From the NCBI RefSeq assembly GCF_000422205.1, contig NZ_ATHV01000066.1:1-64000 (forward strand): a stretch of DNA of 64,000 bases, in the 5' to 3' direction. The translations under genes and the position numbers were made by a program. The notes beneath the pieces were generated by a model. It had not been told where the DNA came from. It searched no databases and worked only from the letters and a program-made list of their open reading frames with translations. The DNA comes from Desulfovibrio sp. X2 (GTDB taxonomy: Bacteria; Desulfobacterota; Desulfovibrionia; Desulfovibrionales; Desulfovibrionaceae). Below are positions 61,957-64,000 of the stretch, piece by piece; position 1 is the first letter of the stretch; each line of letters starts with the position of its first letter.

Positions 61957-63144
61957 ATGGCTCGTGTCCGCCGTCGTGCTCGCGGTTCTCGCCGCGGGCG
62001 GCCTCCTCGCCTACCGGAGCCTCTACGGCCAGACCAATCCCGCCGCGCAGTACGTCACCGCGCCCGTGACGCGCGGCGACATCGCCTCCACCGTGACCTC
62101 CACCGGCACGCTGAACCCGGTGACCACGGTGCAGGTGGGCACGCCGGTCTCGGGCATCGTCAAGGCGCTCTACGTGGACTACAACTCGCCCGTGCGCACG
62201 GGCCAGCCCATCGCCCAGATCGACCCGGCCATCTTCAAGGCCCTGGTCGAACAGGCGCACGGCAACTACCTGGCCGCCCTGGCCAACGTGGACAAGGCCA
62301 AGGCGGGCCTGGAGGACGCCGAGCGCACCCTCAAGCGCTACAAGGCGCTGGTCGGCCCGGGCCTCATCGCCCAGAGCGACTACGACACCGCGCAGACCGC
62401 GCGCGACACCGCCGCCGCGGCCCTGTCCGCGGCCAGGGCCGCCGTGGTCCAGACGCGCGGGGCCTTCCAGCAGGCCGAGACCAACCTGGCCTACTCCACC
62501 ATCCGCTCGCCCGTGGACGGCATCGTGGTCTCGCGCGACGTGGACGTGGGCCAGACCGTGGCCGCCTCCCTGCAAAGCCCCACCCTCTTCCTCATCGCCC
62601 AGGACCTGACCAAGATGGAGGTGGACGCCAGCGTGGACGAGGCCGACATCGGCAGCATCCGCGAGGGCGGCACCGCCACCTTCACCGTGGACGCCTACCC
62701 GGACGACCGCTTCCACGGCAAGGTCCTGCAGGTGCGCAACTCGCCCGTGACCGTGCAGAACGTGGTCACCTACGTGGTGGTCATCGGCGTGGACAACACC
62801 GACCTTCGGCTCAAGCCCGGCATGACCGCCAACGTGACCTTCGAGACCGCGCGCAAGGAAGGCGTGCTCAAGATCCCGGCCGCGGCCCTGCGCTTCCGCC
62901 CGCTCGACGCCGGGGACAGGTCCGGCCGACGCGCCTCGGGCCGCAGCGTCTACGTGCTCGCCCCGGACGGGAGGCTTACGGCCGTGCCCGTTGCCACAGG
63001 CATCTTCGGCGACTCCGAGGTGGAGGTCACGGGCGGCAAGCTCAGCGACGGCCAGAAGGTGGTCGTGGAGCAGACCGGCCCGCGCAAGCCCGGCGGCACG
63101 GGCGCCTCGGGCGGCGGCCACGGCTCGCCCTTCGGAGCGCGGCT

Positions 63145-63148
<4 letters not shown>
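61949..63148 (+). CDS. macA: Periplasmic adaptor protein, MacA-type
   Basis: The 399-residue membrane fusion protein has an N-terminal membrane anchor ([21 protein letters not shown]), a lipoyl-like half ([20 protein letters not shown]), a coiled-coil hairpin of about 90 residues ([20 protein letters not shown] to [13 protein letters not shown]), the second lipoyl half ([20 protein letters not shown]) and a beta-barrel domain. The ATG has an AGGAG site and overlaps marR. It links the MacB pump to an outer-membrane TolC-type channel, which is not in the window. Confidence 0.92.
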
Positions 63149-63900
<752 letters not shown>

Positions 63901-63915
63901 GATGGGAGGCGGCAG

Positions 63916-64000
63916 ATGAGCGACATCCTCCTCTCGCTGCGCATCGCGGCGCGCGCCCTGCGGGTCAACGCCCTGCGCTCCTTCCTGACCATGCTCGGGA
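63916..64000 (+). CDS. ABC transporter permease, MacB-type (truncated by window end)
   Basis: Only 28 codons are visible: [17 protein letters not shown] then [11 protein letters not shown]. This is the typical opening of MacB/FtsX-family permeases just before the first membrane helix. It follows the ATPase by 15 bp with a GGGAGG site. The rest lies beyond the window. Confidence 0.85.
   Translation, partial: MSDILLSLRIAARALRVNALRSFLTMLG

Overview
The window is high-GC DNA from an anaerobic, probably sulfate-reducing deltaproteobacterium of the Desulfovibrio type. Evidence for this includes a complete aromatic amino acid operon that enters the shikimate pathway by the archaeal-type route (ADH synthase plus dehydroquinate synthase II), an HdrA/Mvh hydrogenase module, a split Mrp/Mbh-type antiporter cluster, clustered chemoreceptors and palindromic repeats of a kind familiar from Desulfovibrio.

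Layout: 199-4638 (minus) phosphate uptake pstSCAB-phoU. 4989-6374 (plus) a Tam-like methyltransferase and a lipoprotein, each followed by a copy of a 3' repeat. 6749-19804 (minus) one long, translationally coupled operon: ADH synthase, DHQ synthase II, pheA, aroA, tyrA, trpEGDCFBA and paaK. It is preceded by a 36-codon leader peptide rich in Phe/Trp/Tyr and a terminator with an alternative antiterminator pairing. 20264-21139 a degenerate IS630-like transposase. 21818-26152 (plus) two amtB-PII pairs; the second PII lacks the uridylylated tyrosine. 26445-29552 a 26-residue membrane protein divergent from a TetR regulator, then a two-component system. 30042-38311 (plus) an Mrp/Mbh-like antiporter operon with three large antiporter subunits and a cyclic-nucleotide-binding protein. 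38482-45450 (minus) two chemoreceptors with nearly identical signalling domains and a PAS histidine kinase. 45499-55224 (minus) a hydrogenase-heterodisulfide reductase cluster with maturation genes. 55880-60037 small genes, a DsrE-like protein and two convergent glycosyltransferases. 60273-60366 (minus) tRNA-Sec. 60507-64000 (plus) two paralogous MarR regulators and a MacAB-type efflux system cut by the window end.

The main result is a selenocysteine system. Four reading frames are interrupted by an in-frame TGA exactly where the families carry a catalytic or cluster-binding cysteine: HdrA codon 59, MvhD codon 67, the NiFe hydrogenase large subunit codon 456 (giving an Asp-Pro-Sec end motif) and a DsrE-like protein codon 70. 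Each TGA is followed within about 13-20 nt by a stable hairpin that can serve as a bacterial SECIS. In MvhD and MvhA the spacing is identical (16 nt) and the loops nearly so (UGGAA and UGGAU). The tRNA-Sec gene (anticodon TCA, long variable arm) lies a few kilobases away. A gene caller that stops at TGA would truncate or miss all four proteins. Together HdrD-like, HdrA, MvhD, MvhG and MvhA would form a soluble H2-oxidising, flavin-bifurcating complex rich in selenium.

All function calls rest on sequence motifs and gene context read by eye; no database search was run.
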